A stretch of DNA of 46,663 nucleotides from Streptococcus suis YS161 (GTDB lineage: Bacteria > Bacillota > Bacilli > Lactobacillales > Streptococcaceae): the NCBI RefSeq assembly GCF_002760245.1, contig NZ_ASCA01000039.1:1-46663 (forward strand). Reading direction: 5' to 3'. Shown piece by piece: positions 1 to 9,462 of this stretch. The notes beneath the pieces are model-generated. The model saw nothing but the letters and a program-made list of their open reading frames with translations. It ran no database searches and was not told the origin of the DNA. The translations under genes were made by a program, and so were the position numbers. Positions within the stretch are counted from its first letter, which is position 1, and every line of letters starts with the position of its first letter.

Positions 1-66
1 TCTTTAGACGTCGCTGGAGAGAAACGGCTTATAGCCGGTGTACAAGCCACCCGTTTTCACGGGTGG
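1..66. other. Two adjacent hairpins, possible IS200/IS605-type element end
   Basis: Two perfect inverted repeats lie side by side: CGGCT-tat-AGCCG at 25-37 and CCACCCG-ttttca-CGGGTGG at 47-66. There is no U-tract on either strand after the second one, so a classical terminator is not a good explanation. Subterminal palindromes of this kind are typical of the ends of IS200/IS605-family elements, and the rest of such an element would lie to the left of the window. The second hairpin touches the stop codon of the metalloprotease gene. The element assignment is inference; the hairpins are seen directly. Confidence 0.4.
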
Positions 67-3000
67 TTATGACTCTGTAAAAATACTAGTTCTATAATCA
101 TCGGTAAGTTTTAGATAGGCATCGTGTAACAATCCTTTTAATTCAGAAACTTTCGTATTTTCTGTTGTAAAATTACCTGCAGCAACATCGGCTAGGACAG
201 CTTGATCCATCAATTCTTGCAATTGCTCATAGTTGGCTACCGTGAGCTCCTGCCCATCATAGTTGATGGTAACAGGTTTTAGGAAAGCAAGTTTTTGGAC
301 GCGTTCTTGGTACATCGCTTTCTTGAAAGTCTTATAATCGCCATTGTATTCAGGGAGAATATTGGCAAAGATGAGTGAATCAGGAACGACATCGCTATCT
401 GCTTGTTTGTATTGGTTAGACATGTAAGGTACCATGCCGTTTTCATATCCTTTTTCAGCTAGAAGTTCAAATGCTGTACGTCGAAAAGAAAGATCACCAG
501 GAACACGCTCGGTTGTTGCGGTAGCCCAGATAGGAGTAAAGAGACTTAGTTTGTGATAGCCGTTGTTCATCACCTCTTCAGGATTATCAGGGTCTCGCTC
601 AATGCGATTTGCAGATTCACGACGGACGGTCACATCATTATCAACAAGGTCATCAACAGTTTTTAGCTCGATGCTATTCCATTCTTCATCTGTGAAATCA
701 CGTTTAAGGTTTACTCCGTAAGGTCCATACTCTTCCGCACCTGGGATGAGTTTTTCTTTCGTTTCTAACTTGTGAAACCATTGGCGTTGAGTGTTTTTAT
801 CCTGTTTTAAAATAGCTGTACCTTCAGCATATTCTAATGTGTAGATGAGATCGAATAAGCCCTGCATATATTGTTGTAAATCTGCTGAATTTTGGAAGCG
901 TTCAGGACTAACATTGTGGTAGCGAGTGCCAGTATGACCTGAATAATCAGATAGAGAATTAAAGCCGATGATTGGATAGTCGACGCGGTCTGGTGCTTGT
1001 AACATTCCTTCAGGAAATGCTTCAAGTTGCATACCAGCTCTTCGGTTATGACCGAGTAAGAATTTATCATAATCAAAGGCGTGAACCATCTCGTGCGTGA
1101 GTGTTACGGCGCCATCTGTTCCGAGTAATGGGGTGATGACAAAGTTGACTTCCTGTCTCCAAGCGTAAGCACCGGCCCAAGTGAGTTCAGGAAGGAAGTA
1201 GGTTCCAGAAGGACCGAAAACTTCTTGAATGGCAGCTGTTGTCTCAGCGGTAGCGTCGTTTTGCATTTTCTCAACAAATTCAGGAGTGAGCTTGCCTGTA
1301 TCGGAATACCAAATACCTTTCCAAGCGTAAGAAGAGGCGTCGTAGGCGTAATTGCCGTGTCCTCCCCATACTGGCTGGAAGTAGAGTAGGGTATGCTTAT
1401 GATAATCAGGCAGGATACGGTACCACATGTCGTAATGAGCACGATACAACTCGGCATCTGCCAGGATTTGTTCTTTTATTTTGGAGAGTTCGGTCTGATA
1501 GACTTCGGGATTGCTTAGTTTCAGAGATTGATCAATGTAACGATCGTAGGAACTAAAGATGAGATTTGATAGGTTTGAAATGATGTAAACATTGTCCTCG
1601 CTCGTTGTTAATAGCGGGAGCAACATATTTGGATAGGTATCGCGGATACGAGGCGTAATCACTTCTTCAGGGATTTGAGGATCTTTTAATCGCTCATAGA
1701 CATTTAGTCTGCTGTTGTCTTCATCGCTAAGAACGGTAGATTTAGTCTCTACGATAAAGGCATCTGTCGTTTGTTTGAACCAATCGTTATCAGATATTTC
1801 AGGTAAAAAGATTTCTCGATAGGCTTCAAGGAAATCAGTCAGTGATGCCTTGTCTGTGCTAGATGCAAAGTTCTCTGCATAGGAAAAATAACTTCTTTGT
1901 GGGCTATAACTCTGGTAGTCATTTTGTCCAAAAGTTATGAGAGCATCTAGTGAATCCGCTTCTCCTCCGAAGAAATCAGTATGGAACATTGTTAATTCCT
2001 TGCTATTAATTTCTCCGTAATCAATATCGTACCATCTATCGAGGTAGGCTAAACTGAGTAAGATAATTTCTTTATTCTCTTCGATAGTACGAATGGTTTG
2101 TGTGACTGATTCTGGATCATCTAGTTTAACAGACTCGTCATTTATTAACGCTTTTTTTAGATAGTCGCGAATATTTGTCTTAACTTTGTTAAAGGGTTCT
2201 TCTAAATATAGACGGTCCATTTGCTGCTCTTGATTTTCTGTAATGGAGAGAGCAGTATACATATTTTCAGAACGAAATTCAACCGCTTGTAGACTTGGAA
2301 CTACCTTGTCTAGAATGTCAGAGTAGTCTTGTAATGTTTGGAAAGGTGAATAAGTAACTCCCCAATCCGCTACTTGGTAGTAAGCACGTTTATCTTTGCT
2401 TTCTGTATATTGGAGCGGGAAAAATAAGGTGCTGCCATCTTCAAAGTGAGCTAGGAGTGTATTGATGTTTTCTTCTCGTCCCTGTATATCAGAAATAATG
2501 GTATTGTCGGTCATGGGGACAAGGCTGATCATTTTACTACTAGCCAATTTGTGGTCTGCGCCAATATTGTTGGCAGCCTTTTTTAGTTGCTGATTGTCGC
2601 TTGTTGGATCTAATTTTTTTAGATTGAAGAGCAAAGTTTCATTATTTATAGCACTATCGGTACTATCTTGCTGCTGAGATGATGCAGTTGTGGAAGAGCT
2701 CTCTTTATTTTCGGTAGATTGCGGACCTATATCCTTGTCAGTGACATAGCCTACATACTGATACTGCTTTATGTTACTTGGATTAGGAAGTTGGTCTCCG
2801 ACTTTTAGCTGATGAACCTGATTGTAGTCTGCAAGTAAATTGCTTTCTAGAGCCTGGATGCTCTGGATAGGTAGAATAGAACCAGTGGCGGTCAGAAGAA
2901 GAATGGATGAAATAATCCTTTTCTTTTTGCCTTTTCCGACCAAACTTATTCCTAGAACTAGAAGAAGTCCCCCTCCAATCGTTAATAGATTGATCCCGGT

Positions 3001-3300
3001 CTCCCCTGTAGCTGGAAGAATCCCAAATATTTTTTTAGGTTCGGTCTTGTAGATGAGATAGATTGTTTGATTCTCCGTAGCTATTTCTTTGGAAGGTGAG
3101 ACAGTTTTCAGCTTAGATAAGACAGAATCCTTCTCTGAACTTGTTAGTTCATCTTGTGCAATATATTGATATTGAACAGATACCGTCGGTGCCTCGTTTG
3201 CGTAAACTATAGGAGGCTGGCTTCCCCATAGGCCACTCACTATGGCTACTGTAGTACTAGATATGGCTAGTTGTTTAAGAGCGATTTTCTTGGTATACAT
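67..3300 (-). CDS. M26-type zinc metalloprotease (IgA1 protease/Zmp family), cell-surface
   Basis: Secreted, wall-associated zinc endopeptidase of 1077 residues. The N-terminus has a signal-like hydrophobic stretch (about 7-28), then LPATGE at 95-100, a membrane segment (about 103-120), a basic cluster KGKKKR and a second membrane segment (about 129-148). An N-terminal sortase-type motif followed by two membrane segments is the hallmark of streptococcal IgA1 protease, ZmpB and ZmpC. The active site HEMVH is at 736-740, with the third zinc ligand expected at E760, twenty residues on. Compared with pneumococcal relatives (about 1,900-2,000 residues) the region between the anchor and the catalytic half is short, with no obvious repeats. 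The substrate cannot be read from sequence. A strong AAGGAG ribosome site precedes the ATG. The gene is monocistronic and divergent from secA. Confidence 0.9.
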   Translation of the reverse strand: MYTKKIALKQLAISSTTVAIVSGLWGSQPPIVYANEAPTVSVQYQYIAQDELTSSEKDSVLSKLKTVSPSKEIATENQTIYLIYKTEPKKIFGILPATGETGINLLTIGGGLLLVLGISLVGKGKKKRIISSILLLTATGSILPIQSIQALESNLLADYNQVHQLKVGDQLPNPSNIKQYQYVGYVTDKDIGPQSTENKESSSTTASSQQQDSTDSAINNETLLFNLKKLDPTSDNQQLKKAANNIGADHKLASSKMISLVPMTDNTIISDIQGREENINTLLAHFEDGSTLFFPLQYTESKDKRAYYQVADWGVTYSPFQTLQDYSDILDKVVPSLQAVEFRSENMYTALSITENQEQQMDRLYLEEPFNKVKTNIRDYLKKALINDESVKLDDPESVTQTIRTIEENKEIILLSLAYLDRWYDIDYGEINSKELTMFHTDFFGGEADSLDALITFGQNDYQSYSPQRSYFSYAENFASSTDKASLTDFLEAYREIFLPEISDNDWFKQTTDAFIVETKSTVLSDEDNSRLNVYERLKDPQIPEEVITPRIRDTYPNMLLPLLTTSEDNVYIISNLSNLIFSSYDRYIDQSLKLSNPEVYQTELSKIKEQILADAELYRAHYDMWYRILPDYHKHTLLYFQPVWGGHGNYAYDASSYAWKGIWYSDTGKLTPEFVEKMQNDATAETTAAIQEVFGPSGTYFLPELTWAGAYAWRQEVNFVITPLLGTDGAVTLTHEMVHAFDYDKFLLGHNRRAGMQLEAFPEGMLQAPDRVDYPIIGFNSLSDYSGHTGTRYHNVSPERFQNSADLQQYMQGLFDLIYTLEYAEGTAILKQDKNTQRQWFHKLETKEKLIPGAEEYGPYGVNLKRDFTDEEWNSIELKTVDDLVDNDVTVRRESANRIERDPDNPEEVMNNGYHKLSLFTPIWATATTERVPGDLSFRRTAFELLAEKGYENGMVPYMSNQYKQADSDVVPDSLIFANILPEYNGDYKTFKKAMYQERVQKLAFLKPVTINYDGQELTVANYEQLQELMDQAVLADVAAGNFTTENTKVSELKGLLHDAYLKLTDDYRTSIFTES

Positions 3301-3322
3301 TTTCCTCTCCTTTTTAAATATT

Positions 3323-3353
3323 TACTTGTACAATCAGATTATACTACTTGTAC
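3323..3353 (-). promoter_or_regulatory. Metalloprotease promoter flanked by a direct repeat
   Basis: Reading toward the protease gene, a perfect TATAAT (plus positions 3338-3343) is bracketed by two identical 9-mers, written TACTTGTAC on the plus strand at 3323-3331 and 3345-3353. Their spacing is 22 bp, about two helical turns. No good -35 box is present at the right distance. The direct repeat looks like a regulator binding site; which regulator is unknown. Confidence 0.5.
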
Positions 3354-3589
3354 GAAGAAAAAAATGCCAAATCGTTCACATTTTTGGGGCAATAGTGCAT
3401 ATTTTTTTTAAATTTTAAATGGTATATTTTTACTAGAGATAGAGGATGGTGTCCTGGAATTTATGTTAGTAATTGGTGTCTTAATCATGTTCTTTTTAGC
3501 AATGTAATATTAATGTGTAGAAATTTTTCCAGATTTGTTTGTTTTATGGTATTTTTATCTAAGAATACTGTGTATCCTAGTGCCAAACC

Positions 3590-3618
3590 TTGAAAATTGC
3601 CTAATTTTCTGCTACAAT
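3590..3618 (+). promoter_or_regulatory. secA promoter (housekeeping type)
   Basis: TTGAAA at 3590-3595 and TACAAT at 3613-3618 are separated by 17 bp and lie 35 bp before the secA start. This is a near-consensus vegetative promoter. Confidence 0.75.
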
Positions 3619-3653
3619 ATATTATTGACTAAAATTGAAATAGGATGAATGAT

Positions 3654-6179
3654 ATGGTAACAAATGTACTTCGTTCTCTCATTGAAAATGATAAGGGAGA
3701 GCTAAGAAAACTTGAGAAAATGGCAGACAAGGTCTTCTCGTATGCCGATGAAATGGAAGCGCTGACTGATGAACAGTTGCAAGCTAAGACAGCAGAATTT
3801 AAGGAGCGATACAATAACGGTGAATCCCTCGACGATCTTTTGTACGAAGCTTATGCGGTAGTCCGTGAAGGAGCTCGTCGCGTATTGGGCCTCTATCCCT
3901 ACAAGGTTCAGGTTATGGGAGGAATCGTTCTTCACAACGGTGACGTTCCAGAAATGCGTACAGGTGAAGGTAAAACTCTGACTGCAACGATGCCTGTTTA
4001 TTTGAATGCCTTGTCTGGTCAAGGTGTTCACGTAGTGACGGTTAACGAGTATCTTTCTACTCGTGATGCGACTGAAATGGGTGAATTGTACTCATGGCTT
4101 GGTCTATCAGTTGGTATCAACTTAGCTGCTAAATCACCCTTGGAAAAACGTGAGGCCTATAACTGCGATATTACTTATTCGACCAACTCAGAGATTGGTT
4201 TTGACTACCTCCGAGACAATATGGTTGTTCGCGCAGAAGACATGGTTCAACGTCCTCTCAATTATGCCTTGGTCGATGAAGTTGACTCAATCTTGATTGA
4301 CGAAGCTCGTACGCCGTTGATTGTATCTGGTGCACAAGGTTCTGAAACAAACCAGTTGTATTTCTTGGCAGATAATCTTGTTAAATCTTTGACAACAGAA
4401 GATTACATCATTGACATTCCATCTAAGACGATTGGTCTGTCTGATTCAGGTATTGACAAAGCAGAGAAATTCTTCAAGTTAGATAACCTCTACGATATTG
4501 AAAATGTAGCCATTACCCATTTCTTGGATAATGCACTTCGTGCCAACTACATTATGACCTATGATATTGACTATCTGGTTAATGAAGACCAAGAGGTCAT
4601 GATTATCGATCCATTTACAGGTCGTACGATGGAGGGTCGTCGTTATTCTGATGGACTTCACCAAGCCATCGAAGCTAAGGAAGGTGTACCGGTTCAAAAC
4701 GAGTCTAAGACAAGTGCCTCTATTACCTACCAAAACCTTTTCCGTATGTATAAAAAATTATCAGGGATGACGGGTACTGGTAAAACAGAAGAGGAAGAAT
4801 TCCGTGAAATCTACAACATCCGTGTCGTACCAATCCCAACCAACCGCCCAATCGCGCGTGTTGACCACGAAGATTTACTCTATCCAAGTCTAGAATACAA
4901 ATTCAATGCCGTTATTGCTGATGTGAAGAGACGCTATGAGAAAGGGCAACCTGTCTTGGTCGGTACAGTTGCGGTTGAAACTTCTGATTTGATTTCTCAA
5001 AAATTGGTAGCTGCAGGTGTCCCTCACGAAGTATTGAATGCTAAAAACCACTATCGTGAAGCGCAGATTATTATGAATGCTGGTCAGCGTGGTGCGGTCA
5101 CTATTGCGACCAACATGGCGGGACGCGGTACCGATATTAAGTTAGGTCCAGGTGTACGTGAACTTGGTGGGCTATGTGTTATTGGTACTGAGCGCCATGA
5201 AAGTCGTCGTATTGATAACCAGCTTCGTGGACGTTCAGGTCGTCAAGGTGACCCAGGTGAATCACAATTCTATCTATCTCTCGAAGATGACTTGATGAAA
5301 CGCTTTGGTTCAGAACGCATCAAAGTATTTATGGAGCGTATGAATCTAACAGAAGAAGAGTCCGTTATCAAGTCTAAAATGTTGACACGTCAAGTTGAAT
5401 CTGCTCAGAAGCGTGTGGAAGGGAACAACTACGATTCACGTAAACAAGTCCTTCAATATGACGATGTGATGCGTGAGCAACGTGAAATCATCTATCGTCA
5501 ACGCCAGGATGTTATTACTGCTAACCGTGATTTGGCTCCTGAAATCAAAGCGATGATGAAACGGACGATTGAACGCCAAGTTGCTGGTCACTTCCTTGGT
5601 TCGAAAGATGAAGCTATTGATGGAATTATCAAATTTGCGCATGCAAATCTCGTTGACGATGATACCTTGAGTAAAGCTACTTTTGAAGCAATGAATCAGA
5701 AAGAGATTGTCGAAGAGCTCTATGAACGTGCTCTGAGAGTCTATGATTCGCAAGTGAAAAAATTACGCGATGAAGAACGTGTACGCGAATTCCAGAAAGT
5801 TCTTATCCTTCGTGTTGTGGATAATAAATGGACAGACCATATTGATGCCTTGGATCAATTGCGCAATGCAGTCAGTCTTCGTGGATACGCTCAAAACAAT
5901 CCAATCGTTGAATATCAATCAGAAGCATTTACTATGTTCAACGATATGATTGGGGCTATCGAGTTTGAAGTAACCCGCTTGATGATGAAGGCGCAAATTC
6001 ATGACAATATTGAGCGTGAGCGCACAAGTCAAGAAGCACATACGACAGCTGTTAAGAATATTATGCCGAACCAATCGCATGCAATTCAGGAGAATGTATC
6101 TTTTGAAGGTGTTGATCGTAATGATCCATGCCCATGCCAGTCTGGTAAGAAATTTAAAAATTGTCACGGCCGTAAATAG
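3654..6179 (+). CDS. secA: Protein translocase subunit SecA
   Basis: ATPase motor that drives secreted preproteins through SecYEG. The 841-residue protein has the nucleotide-binding motif TGEGKT near residue 103, DEVDS of the DEAD-like motif II, and a C-terminal zinc-binding tail ([18 protein letters not shown]) that binds SecB or lipids in other bacteria. An in-frame ATG nine bases upstream (3645) directly abuts TAGG, so the ATG at 3654, nine bases after that AGG, is the better start. Length and motif order match the canonical SecA1, and no SecA2 features are seen. It has its own promoter and is followed by a terminator, so it is probably transcribed alone. Confidence 0.98.
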   Translation: MVTNVLRSLIENDKGELRKLEKMADKVFSYADEMEALTDEQLQAKTAEFKERYNNGESLDDLLYEAYAVVREGARRVLGLYPYKVQVMGGIVLHNGDVPEMRTGEGKTLTATMPVYLNALSGQGVHVVTVNEYLSTRDATEMGELYSWLGLSVGINLAAKSPLEKREAYNCDITYSTNSEIGFDYLRDNMVVRAEDMVQRPLNYALVDEVDSILIDEARTPLIVSGAQGSETNQLYFLADNLVKSLTTEDYIIDIPSKTIGLSDSGIDKAEKFFKLDNLYDIENVAITHFLDNALRANYIMTYDIDYLVNEDQEVMIIDPFTGRTMEGRRYSDGLHQAIEAKEGVPVQNESKTSASITYQNLFRMYKKLSGMTGTGKTEEEEFREIYNIRVVPIPTNRPIARVDHEDLLYPSLEYKFNAVIADVKRRYEKGQPVLVGTVAVETSDLISQKLVAAGVPHEVLNAKNHYREAQIIMNAGQRGAVTIATNMAGRGTDIKLGPGVRELGGLCVIGTERHESRRIDNQLRGRSGRQGDPGESQFYLSLEDDLMKRFGSERIKVFMERMNLTEEESVIKSKMLTRQVESAQKRVEGNNYDSRKQVLQYDDVMREQREIIYRQRQDVITANRDLAPEIKAMMKRTIERQVAGHFLGSKDEAIDGIIKFAHANLVDDDTLSKATFEAMNQKEIVEELYERALRVYDSQVKKLRDEERVREFQKVLILRVVDNKWTDHIDALDQLRNAVSLRGYAQNNPIVEYQSEAFTMFNDMIGAIEFEVTRLMMKAQIHDNIERERTSQEAHTTAVKNIMPNQSHAIQENVSFEGVDRNDPCPCQSGKKFKNCHGRK

Positions 6180-6190
6180 GAATGACGCGT

Positions 6191-6217
6191 GGACTGGACG
6201 GCTGTCCAGTCCTTTTG
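6191..6217 (+). terminator. secA terminator
   Basis: A perfect 9-bp stem GGACTGGAC/GTCCAGTCC (6191-6199 and 6204-6212) with loop GGCT is followed by TTTT. Confidence 0.85.
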
Positions 6218-6293
6218 CAATTTTTAGACAAGTCACTAGAGTCAGTTCGTTTATGTTAATAAATGAAATGACTATGCAAAAGGAGACCGATTA

Positions 6294-6653
6294 ATGATAG
6301 TAGGACATGGCATTGACCTTCAGGAGATGGAGGCGATTGAAAGTGCCAGAATCAAACACCAAGGGTTTCCCAAAAAGATTCTCACAGAGAAAGAATTTGA
6401 ACGGTATCAAAGTCTGTCCGGTCGCCGTCAGCTAGAATATTTAGCTGGACGTTGGTCAGCCAAAGAAGCACTGACCAAGGCCTTGGGAACAGGCATTGGT
6501 AAGATAGGATTTCATGATATTGAAATTCTGAATACCAGCAAAGGAGTTCCCTATGTGACGAAGAGTCCCTTTGATGGGAATATTTGGCTCAGCATTAGCC
6601 ATTCAGGAAATTTTGTACAAGCTAGTGTGATTTTGGAGGAGAAAGATGATTGA
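6294..6653 (+). CDS. acpS: Holo-[acyl-carrier-protein] synthase
   Basis: Transfers 4'-phosphopantetheine from CoA to the serine of acyl carrier protein, activating fatty-acid synthesis. The 119-residue length is typical of AcpS. The magnesium-binding residues are visible: D8 in GHGIDL and E58 in WSAKEAL. The ATG follows AAAAGGAG at good spacing. It overlaps the alr start by 8 bp, so the two are translationally coupled, an arrangement common in Firmicutes. No clear promoter is visible between the secA terminator and this gene; the 77-nt gap may hold a weak one. Confidence 0.96.
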
Positions 6654-7749
6654 AAGTGAACATCGACCCACGCAAATTCGGGTTAACTTAGATGCGATTG
6701 CGGAAAATTTCGAGCAAGTAATGACCAACTTGCCCCATAAGACCGAAGCATTTGCTGTTGTTAAGGCGAATGCTTATGGTCATGGAGCTGTTGCGGTAGC
6801 GAAAAAGTTATCCAGTCAAGCAGCTGGTTTTTGTGTTTCGAATTTGGACGAAGCATTGGAGTTACGTAAAGCAGGTATCGAGCACCCTATCTTGATTTTA
6901 GGAGTGGTTCCTGTACGTTTTTTACCAGTAGCTCATCAACTCAATATCAGTGTGACAGTTGCTAGTCTGGACTGGTTGCAAGATGCAAAAGACTTAGAGG
7001 CTGATTTATCTGGTCTAACTGTTCATCTTAAGCTAGATACAGGTATGGGGCGGATTGGTTTTAGAAAAATAGCCGATTTGCTACAAGCGATTGCTATCCT
7101 TGAAGAATTAGAGTATGACATTGAAGGAGTCTATACTCATTTTGCTACTGCGGATGAGGTTGATCAGGCGCACTTCGAGAGTCAACTGTCTGTTTTTAAA
7201 GAATTTTTGGATGTTCTACCAATTACTCCGCGCTGGATTCATGCCAGCAATTCAGCAACAAGCATTTGGCATGCTGATACAGTATTTAACCTGGTTCGTT
7301 TGGGAAACATTCTTTATGGACTTAATCCAAGTGGACGAGTACTAGAACTCCCGTTTGATGTTCAACCAGCCTTATCTCTCGTATCTGAAATTGTTCATGT
7401 AAAGCAGGTTGAAGCTGGCACAACAATTGGCTACGGAGCTACTTATCACAGCACCGATTCAGAATGGATTGCGACCGTTCCGATAGGATATGCAGATGGT
7501 CTCGTCCGAAGCTTACAAGGCTTATCAGTCCTAGTTGATGGGCAGGCCTGTGAAATTGTAGGGCGTATTTCGATGGACCAGATCACCATTCGTTTACCTC
7601 ATGCTTATCCGCTTGGTCAAAAAGTCACCCTAATCGGTCAAGATGGCGATAAAACGATCTCTGTTCAGGAGTGGGCTGATCGCATCGGAACCATAAATTA
7701 CGAGGTGGTTTGTCTTTTGACAGATCGTCTACCTCGAATTTTTGAGTAA
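6646..7749 (+). CDS. alr: Alanine racemase
   Basis: PLP enzyme interconverting L- and D-alanine, supplying D-alanine for peptidoglycan and teichoic acids. The 367 residues are standard for the family. The PLP-binding lysine is K40 in [10 protein letters not shown], and the second catalytic base is Y263 in GYGATY. The start codon lies inside the end of acpS after GGAGG. No recG follows directly, as it does in some other streptococci; a repeat and a terminator come next instead. Confidence 0.97.
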
Positions 7750-7860
7750 ATGTGACGATAATCCGCCTCTTTCACTAGGAATAGAAGGCTAAAATATTAG
7801 AGAGGTATTACCTAGAGATTGTCTATAATACAAATATCGTCATTTAGTTGACTTTTATTA

Positions 7861-7943
7861 CTTCGACGTAAGGAGGCTGGGCAAAAAGCCCAGGACCACT
7901 ACTCAGAGTTCGTGTCAACATCTCAGCGCAGTGGTTGATTGGC
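7861..7943 (+). repeat. Intergenic repeat, copy A
   Basis: Matches the reverse complement of 40819-40901. Shared blocks, in order, are TTCGACG, GGAGGCTGGGCAAAAAG, TTCGTGTCAACATCT and GCGCAGTG followed by TTGATTGGC. This copy contains a small hairpin CTGGGC-aaaaa-GCCCAG at 7877-7893. No ORF is conserved between the copies, so it is a non-coding repeat family; whether it is mobile is unknown. Confidence 0.75.
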
Positions 7944-7985
7944 AGATTTGTTCGTGTTTTGCACTCCAAATCTGGCCTAATCAAC
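7934..7985 (+). other. Long imperfect hairpin after repeat A
   Basis: GTTGATT and AGATTT on the left arm (7934-7949) pair with AAATCT and AATCAAC on the right arm (7968-7985), with a small asymmetric bulge. It sits between the repeat and the terminator and has no U-tract of its own. Confidence 0.5.
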
Positions 7986-7990
7986 TGTGC

Positions 7991-8046
7991 GGGGGTGGGA
8001 AGACGAACTCTTTTTATCTTGGTCGAGTTCTTTCCCACTCCCTTTT
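7991..8046 (+). terminator. Terminator upstream of the DEAD-box helicase
   Basis: GGGGGTGGGAA plus GAACTC (7991-8010) pairs with GAGTTC plus TTTCCCACTCCC (8025-8042), giving a long GC-rich stem followed by TTTT. It probably ends transcripts from acpS-alr or from a promoter within the gap. Confidence 0.7.
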
Positions 8047-8073
8047 GCTTGTCCACCTAAATCGTGCTATAAT
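8045..8073 (+). promoter_or_regulatory. DEAD-box helicase promoter
   Basis: TTGCTT (8045-8050), a 17-bp spacer and an extended -10, TGCTATAAT, with TATAAT at 8068-8073. It lies directly after the terminator and 28 bp before the chosen start. Confidence 0.75.
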
Positions 8074-8101
8074 AGAAGGAAATACAACTAAAGAGGAAAC
8101 T

Positions 8102-9445
8102 ATGAAATTTACAGATATGAAACTCAAGCCTTATATTCAGGAGGCTTTGAAAGAAATTAACTTTGTCCAGCCGACAGAAGTTCAGGAGAAATTGATTCCT
8201 GTTGTTTTGTCAGGGCGAGACTTGATAGGGGAATCAAAAACAGGTTCGGGGAAGACCCATACCTTCTTGATCCCTATTTTCCAAAAATTAAATGAGGAAT
8301 TGGGTCAAGTTCAGGCTGTTATTACAGCCCCATCTCGTGAACTGGCTACTCAGATTTATCAAGCGGCACGCCAGTTGGCTAGTCATTCGGACATCGAAGT
8401 TCGTGTGACCAATTATGTTGGCGGTACGGATAAGAACCGTCAAATTGACAAGCTTCAAGCTAGTCAGCCTCACATTGTTGTTGGGACACCAGGGCGTATC
8501 TATGATTTGGTCAAATCAGGTGACCTTGCTATCCATAAAGCCAAAACCTTTGTGGTTGATGAGGCAGATATGACCTTGGACATGGGCTTTTTGGAAACAG
8601 TTGATAAGATTGCTGGCAGCCTGCCAAAAGACTTGCAATTTATGGTCTTTTCAGCGACCATTCCGCAGAAACTCCAACCGTTTTTGAAAAAATACTTGTC
8701 CAATCCAGTCATGGAACAAATCAAGACCCATACGGTCATTTCAGATACCATTGAAAACTGGCTGATTTCAACCAAGGGGCGTGACCGTAATGCTCAAATC
8801 TTGGAAGTAACCAAGCTCATGCAACCTTACTTGGCCATGATTTTTGTCAATACAAAGACACGTGCAGATGAATTGCATAGCTATTTGACGGAAAATGGTC
8901 TACGAGTTGCAAAGATTCACGGGGACATTCCACCGCGTGAACGCAAGCGGATCATGAACCAGGTGAAGAACTTGGACTATCAGTACATTGTTGCAACGGA
9001 TTTAGCAGCACGTGGGATTGATATTGAGGGCGTCAGTCATGTCATCAATGATGCCATTCCACAGGATCTTTCCTTCTTTGTTCACCGTGTGGGACGCACA
9101 GGGCGTAATGGTTTATCAGGCATTGCCATTACCCTTTATCAGCCAAGCGATGATGCAGATATTCGAGAACTAGAAAAACTCAATATCAAATTCTTGCCAA
9201 AAGAAATGAAAAATGGCGAATTTGTCGATACCTACGACCGTGACCGCCGTGCTAACCGTGAAAAATCTCGTGAAAAACTAGATTTGGAAATGATTGGCTT
9301 GGTCAAGAAGAAAAAGAAAAAAGTCAAACCAGGCTACAAGAAGAAAATTCAATGGGCTGTTGATGAAAAACGTCGCAAGACCAAGCGAGTTGAAGCGCGT
9401 GCAAAGGGTCGTGCAGAACGTAAAGCCAAGCGTCAAACCTTTTAA
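8102..9445 (+). CDS. cshB: DEAD-box ATP-dependent RNA helicase, CshB-like
   Basis: Unwinds RNA duplexes, probably in ribosome assembly, RNA decay or cold adaptation. The 447-residue protein has SKTGSGKT at 45-52, PSRELA at about 78, TPGR at about 129, DEAD at 153-156, SAT at 184-186 and HRVGRTGR in the second RecA domain. The N-terminus (KLKPYIQEALKEINFVQPTE) resembles CshB rather than CshA. A Lys/Arg-rich tail of about 55 residues follows the core and is likely an RNA-binding arm. The start at 8102 follows GAGGAAAC and its own promoter; the longer open frame upstream runs through a terminator and was rejected. Confidence 0.93.
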   Translation: MKFTDMKLKPYIQEALKEINFVQPTEVQEKLIPVVLSGRDLIGESKTGSGKTHTFLIPIFQKLNEELGQVQAVITAPSRELATQIYQAARQLASHSDIEVRVTNYVGGTDKNRQIDKLQASQPHIVVGTPGRIYDLVKSGDLAIHKAKTFVVDEADMTLDMGFLETVDKIAGSLPKDLQFMVFSATIPQKLQPFLKKYLSNPVMEQIKTHTVISDTIENWLISTKGRDRNAQILEVTKLMQPYLAMIFVNTKTRADELHSYLTENGLRVAKIHGDIPPRERKRIMNQVKNLDYQYIVATDLAARGIDIEGVSHVINDAIPQDLSFFVHRVGRTGRNGLSGIAITLYQPSDDADIRELEKLNIKFLPKEMKNGEFVDTYDRDRRANREKSREKLDLEMIGLVKKKKKKVKPGYKKKIQWAVDEKRRKTKRVEARAKGRAERKAKRQTF

Positions 9446-9462
9446 AGTAATCGAGGAAAAAG

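Larger units (their letters stand above)
3301..3653. other. AT-rich divergent intergenic region between metalloprotease and secA
   Basis: This 353-nt gap holds the protease promoter and ribosome site at its left end and the secA promoter at its right end. Between them (about 3360-3580) the sequence is very AT-rich with no RNA gene or convincing ORF. A 14-codon hydrophobic ORF at 3463-3507 lacks a ribosome site and is not called. Confidence 0.6.
7750..8101. other. Non-coding region between alr and the DEAD-box helicase
   Basis: A 352-nt gap containing an isolated TATAAT at 7824-7829, an 83-nt repeat (7861-7943), a hairpin (7934-7985), a strong terminator (7991-8046) and the helicase promoter (8045-8073). 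An open frame runs through it in phase with the helicase, but it crosses the repeat and terminator and has no ribosome site, so it is not treated as coding. Confidence 0.7.

Noticed and set aside
1104..1457. Plus- and minus-strand ORFs overlapping other genes throughout the window
   Set aside because: They are out-of-frame shadows of well-supported genes with improbable protein composition and no ribosome sites.
3463..3507. Fourteen-codon hydrophobic ORF (MLVIGVLIMFFLAM) between the protease and secA
   Set aside because: No ribosome site or promoter at proper spacing and no charged end typical of signal peptides or type I toxins; such ORFs are expected by chance in AT-rich DNA.
6218..6293. 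Trace of a DAHP synthase gene between secA and acpS, as found in some streptococci
   Set aside because: The 76 nt contain no recognisable coding remnant, so loss cannot be claimed from this sequence.
7931..8101. N-terminal extension of the helicase by 57 codons
   Set aside because: It runs through a repeat, a hairpin and an intrinsic terminator, has no ribosome site, and lies upstream of the promoter; the family starts at 8102.
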